From an uncultured Bacilli bacterium (GTDB lineage Bacteria; Bacillota_I; Bacilli_A; RF39; UBA660): a stretch of 64,000 bases of DNA. The stretch is taken from NCBI GenBank assembly GCA_934096075.1, contig CAKOLN010000004.1:1-64000 (forward strand). The letters run 5' to 3'. A program made the translations under genes and the position numbers. Each line of letters begins with the position of its first letter. Position 1 is the first letter of the stretch. Under the pieces are notes generated by a model. The model was not told the origin of the DNA, did not search any database, and saw nothing but the letters and a program-made list of their open reading frames with translations. Below, one piece after another: positions 61,111-64,000 of the stretch.

Positions 61111-61438
61111 AGAAATTTCCACAACATCCTTCATTTACATTGCATATTTCGTTTTCTTCACAGCAAGTATAACAAGGACTATAAGTATGTCTATAAATAT
61201 GATGATTTATTATTCTTGTATTTATTGGACATACATGTGGTACTTCATGCATTATTTCTCTATGAATAACTCTTTCTTGTGGGCATTCATAGATTGGTGC
61301 CATTACCATACCAGGCATAGCACTAGTAGCTGCACCTGTACTATAAGAAGTATTAGTTGTAGTAGATTTACTTTCTTTATAAATCTCCTTATTTGCTTCT
61401 ACTTCATAGCCAGCATACATTCCAGTATTTGTATACAC
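61109..61438 (-). CDS. cotD: CotD-family spore coat protein
   Basis: A 109-residue Cys- and His-rich protein. VIHREIMHEVPHVCPINTRIINHHIYRH matches the CotD signature (PxHPINTRxVNHHxY); several Cys (CYTCC, CNVNEGCC) follow. CotD is an inner spore coat protein. The likely start is GTG 61438, 8 nt after GGAG. Upstream frames are shorter extensions without a site. Confidence 0.82.
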   Translation of the reverse strand: MYTNTGMYAGYEVEANKEIYKESKSTTTNTSYSTGAATSAMPGMVMAPIYECPQERVIHREIMHEVPHVCPINTRIINHHIYRHTYSPCYTCCEENEICNVNEGCCGNF

Positions 61439-61506
61439 TAGTCTCACTCCTTTTCACTTATATATTATGAAGTGAAACTGGTTTTGGTATGGGTTAATTT
61501 ATTATT

Positions 61507-62571
61507 CTATATTCTTTCAATTAAATTATTAAATTGATTCCAACCAATTATTCCGTCTTTTTGCAATCTTCCAACAACTATTCCTGGTGTAACATTTATT
61601 TTTTTCGAAAATTCTATAATGTTTTTTTCATTTATTAAGCTTTTTTTAAATGTTTGATATTCTGCACATGGTATAAGTGAATTTTTTGCAAAATTATCTG
61701 CTTCTGTTTCAATTAAACTATTTTCACCATTTTCCATATCAATAAAGATTTCTTTTTTACCATGTTTTAATAAGTGGCCAATTTCATGGAATAAAGTAAA
61801 CCATAATATGTCATCTTTTTTTCCACGATCACTTATCATTATAATACCTTTTTCTCCATTTAATTTGTATGTTACACCATTAATATATGTATTTGGTAAA
61901 TGTGGTTCAAAAATTAATACTATTCCACATTTATTTAAAATCTTTTTTATTTTATCATATTGTTCTAAAAATGATTTATTTGCCAGTTTTTTTATTTCTG
62001 GTACATATAGTTTTAATTTTTCTAAATCAAATTTTTCACAATCTTCTTTATTGGCTTGTATTTCTCCATATCTAATCCAACAATATAAAGATTCAAAAGA
62101 AAAGTTATTGTTGGTGCTTTTTCTAAATGCCATTTTTCGTTTTAAATCTGTATCAAAGTTTAAAGAGGCTACAGAAAAAAATTTTCTTAAATTTTTTACT
62201 TTTTCAAAAGAATCTCGCGTTTTTGTAATAAAATCCCATCCTCTCTTAGACATTTCTAAGTACGGTATTTTTTCTAAATATTTTTCTTCTTCTAAAATCG
62301 AATCAAAATCTTTTTTTCTTTCTAATGTTTCTCGATAGTTTCTCTCTAAATTATTCCAAAAACTTGCAGGAATATTAAAAACATATTCTAATTTCTGTGC
62401 CGTTGATATGGAAATTGGAGCCTTTCCATTTATTATTTCATTAATTGTTTTCTTATTAATTCCAGTTTTTAATGATAAATCTAATTGTGTTATATTTCTA
62501 CTTTCTAATAATTCTTTTATTGTCTCTCCTGGTGGTATGATATATTCATTAAACTTCCTATTTTTACTCAT
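61507..62571 (-). CDS. HigA-type antitoxin fused to ImmA/IrrE peptidase
   Basis: A 354-residue protein. Residues 10-70 are an XRE helix-turn-helix of the HigA/VapI kind (PPGETIKELLESRNITQLDL, NEIINGKAPISISTAQKLE). Residues about 205-330 are an ImmA/IrrE metallopeptidase with HEIGH (262-266) and a downstream acidic ligand region (ETEADNFAK). It would bind and neutralise the upstream toxin and could be cleaved or cleave when stressed. It overlaps the toxin gene by 8 bp. Confidence 0.85.
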   Translation of the reverse strand: MSKNRKFNEYIIPPGETIKELLESRNITQLDLSLKTGINKKTINEIINGKAPISISTAQKLEYVFNIPASFWNNLERNYRETLERKKDFDSILEEEKYLEKIPYLEMSKRGWDFITKTRDSFEKVKNLRKFFSVASLNFDTDLKRKMAFRKSTNNNFSFESLYCWIRYGEIQANKEDCEKFDLEKLKLYVPEIKKLANKSFLEQYDKIKKILNKCGIVLIFEPHLPNTYINGVTYKLNGEKGIIMISDRGKKDDILWFTLFHEIGHLLKHGKKEIFIDMENGENSLIETEADNFAKNSLIPCAEYQTFKKSLINEKNIIEFSKKINVTPGIVVGRLQKDGIIGWNQFNNLIERI

Positions 62572-62893
62572 AATGTTTTGACACCTCCATAATCCTTACT
62601 CTTTTTATTTCTTTTAATTCTATTATATTCTTATTATTTTCATTAGATATAAATATTAATCTATAATTTGATGTTACATTAACAGCATACTCATTTTTTC
62701 TACTGCCTTTTAATTTATGCCTTCTGAAAGGTTTTTCTATGGGTATATCATTTACACTTTCAAAGGCTTTTAATTCTTTTATTCTTTTTGGTAAATTAAT
62801 CGCTACTTCTTTACCATATAATTTTTGTAATGTCATTATATTTTCTGTTTCACAAAGATTTTCTATTTTTTTATTTTTGTAAGTAATTTCCAT
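62564..62893 (-). CDS. HigB/RelE-family toxin
   Basis: A 109-residue RelE/ParE-fold protein. FESVNDIPIEKPFRRHKLKGSRK and SNYRLIFISNE ... LKEIKRVRIMEVSKHYE fit the HigB branch of mRNA-cutting toxins, with basic catalytic residues near the end. ATG 62893 follows GGAGAAC; the gene precedes its antitoxin and overlaps it by 8 bp, the normal higBA order. Confidence 0.82.
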   Translation of the reverse strand: MEITYKNKKIENLCETENIMTLQKLYGKEVAINLPKRIKELKAFESVNDIPIEKPFRRHKLKGSRKNEYAVNVTSNYRLIFISNENNKNIIELKEIKRVRIMEVSKHYE

Positions 62894-62992
62894 TTTGTTC
62901 TCCTTTGTGTAATTTATTGTAGCACACAAAAAAGAAAATGTAAACATTTAATTTACCTGATACGTTAATCAAAATTTAAAATTGTGTTTTTA

Positions 62993-63355
62993 TTAAATTT
63001 TATTCATCTCATTGTTAATCCATTCCATTATAACATTTACAATGAATTCTATTTGTTCATCATTTAAAACAATATTTTTATTAATATGATACCATTTTTC
63101 CAAACATCCCCTACAACATGTTGCAGTAGCGTGTTCTGCGATAAAGACTGGATGGCCTTTGTAAGGAGTTTGTTTTCCATCTTTAACTTTAGTTATATCT
63201 TTTAATCTTGTACTTATAAAGTCATAAGCATGGGATTTTATTTTATCTATTCCTTTATTTTTTATATAATTAATATCTTTCTCTTTTAAGTGAAAACTAC
63301 TTCTAAATTTTGATTTAGATAAACTATATAAAATATCATTTACATTTTTATTCAT
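62993..63355 (-). CDS. DUF4186 family protein
   Basis: A 120-residue protein with the DUF4186 signature: SKFRSSFHLKEKDINYI, SHAYDFISTRL, DGKQTPYKGHPVFIAEHATATCCRGCLEKWY. The Cys/His pattern suggests metal binding; the function is unknown. Its ATG comes 2 nt after the ffh stop, without a clear ribosome-binding site, so it depends on coupled re-initiation. Confidence 0.88.
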   Translation of the reverse strand: MNKNVNDILYSLSKSKFRSSFHLKEKDINYIKNKGIDKIKSHAYDFISTRLKDITKVKDGKQTPYKGHPVFIAEHATATCCRGCLEKWYHINKNIVLNDEQIEFIVNVIMEWINNEMNKI

Positions 63356-63357
63356 GA

Positions 63358-64000
63358 TTAGAAAGGCATTTTCATATTGCCATTTGATAGTTGTTTCATC
63401 ATTTTTTTCATATCTTCAAATTGATTAAGTAGTCTATTTACTTCTTGTACTGAGGTACCACTACCTTTAGCAATTCTTTCTTTTCTGCTTGCTTTTATAA
63501 TATTAGGATTTTTTCTTTCTTCAGGTGTCATAGATAAAATTATTGCTTCTACTCTACCCATTATTTTAGGATCTATAGTTATGTTATTTAATCCCATTTT
63601 TTTAGCACCTGGTAATAATTTTAATAGGTTTTCTAATGGTCCTAGTTTCTTTATTTGTTTCATTTGATTTAAAAAGTCTTCTAAATCAAAACTACCTTTT
63701 TTCATTTTTCTTGCGGTTTCTTTTGCTTCTTCTTCATCTATTATTTCACTTGCTTTTTCTGCGATTGATACTATATCTCCCATACCTAGAATTCTATCGG
63801 CTACTCTTACTGGATCAAATTCACTTATTCCATCTAATTTTTCAGAGTCACCTATTAATTTAATTGGTATGTTAGTTAAATGTCTTAAAGATAAGGCTAC
63901 ACCACCTTTAGTATCTCCATCCATTTTAGTTAGTATGCATCCTGTAAGATTAACTGCATCATTAAATCCAGTTATAACATTTATTGCATCTTGTCCCATC
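63358..64000 (-). CDS. ffh: signal recognition particle protein Ffh, C-terminal part
   Basis: Partial: the 5' end lies outside the window. The visible 213 residues contain the end of the SRP GTPase (CILTKMDGDTKGGVAL, FDPVRVADRILGMGDI) and the Met-rich M domain, which binds 4.5S RNA (RIAKGSGTSVQEVNRLLNQF, ending NGNMKMPF). Together with SRP RNA it targets membrane proteins. The SRP RNA gene is not seen here. Confidence 0.93.
   Translation of the reverse strand, partial: MGQDAINVITGFNDAVNLTGCILTKMDGDTKGGVALSLRHLTNIPIKLIGDSEKLDGISEFDPVRVADRILGMGDIVSIAEKASEIIDEEEAKETARKMKKGSFDLEDFLNQMKQIKKLGPLENLLKLLPGAKKMGLNNITIDPKIMGRVEAIILSMTPEERKNPNIIKASRKERIAKGSGTSVQEVNRLLNQFEDMKKMMKQLSNGNMKMPF

Overview
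The window is AT-rich (about 27-30 % G+C by eye) bacterial chromosome from a spore-forming, low-GC Bacillota, most likely class Bacilli. Ribosome-binding sites are AGGAGG/GGTGAT-like and TGA is used as a stop, so the standard code applies. Homologues of Bacillus subtilis sporulation genes are scattered throughout: spoIIAA, sigF, spoVAC-AD-AE, yunB, and cotF-, cotD-, yutH- and YjcZ-type coat genes. The compact genome style suggests an uncultured gut lineage of the RF39/Erysipelotrichales kind; that placement is inference. I see no IS element, transposase, prophage, rRNA operon or CRISPR array.

Layout. 1-0.9 kb: a nine-tRNA operon on the minus strand with a clear promoter. 0.9-9 kb: housekeeping and sporulation-linked genes (S1 protein, DUF1015, YutH-like, YutD, YunB, ferredoxin, RluB, a D,D-carboxypeptidase). 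9-15 kb: small unknowns, including a CheD-like protein, and gltX next to tRNA-Glu(CTC). 15-28 kb: a SWIM/SNF2 helicase, a lipid-type trio (acyl-CoA ligase, E2-like acyltransferase, SDR), a ZIP transporter, an esterase, envelope unknowns and an ABC-F protein. 28-31.6 kb: tRNA-Trp, a candidate small RNA, rubrerythrin, a CotF pair and a CIRCE-controlled Hsp20. 31.6-38 kb: scpAB, then spoVAC-AD-AE behind a spoIIAA-sigF operon that lacks spoIIAB. 38-50 kb: a BclA-like protein, a dehydrogenase, an amidoligase, DacF, VanY, an HTH-pyrimidine phosphorylase fusion, SSB, SufS, HIT, two tiny YjcZ-type proteins and PrsA. 50-58 kb: recX with an orphan RelB antitoxin, rpoZ, a DUF2779 nuclease fusion, an HNH-like protein, and a DUF4358-MBOAT-DHHW surface acylation operon. 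58-64 kb: a UvrD-like helicase, OapA and a ~570-nt OLE RNA, CotD, a HigBA-type module with an ImmA/IrrE-fused antitoxin, DUF4186 and the 3' part of ffh.

The strongest items for follow-up are: (i) the OLE RNA plus OapA locus; (ii) a sigma-F operon with no spoIIAB, whose SpoIIAA has Lys where the phosphorylated serine should be; (iii) a hairpin hiding the ribosome-binding site of spoVAC, which starts with TTG; (iv) a recurrent compact start signal in which a -10 box lies only 12-19 nt upstream of the start codon with GGTGAT between; and (v) an XRE-HTH/pyrimidine-nucleoside phosphorylase fusion with an internal ribosome-binding site. All function calls come from reading the sequence and remembered family features; no database search was run.
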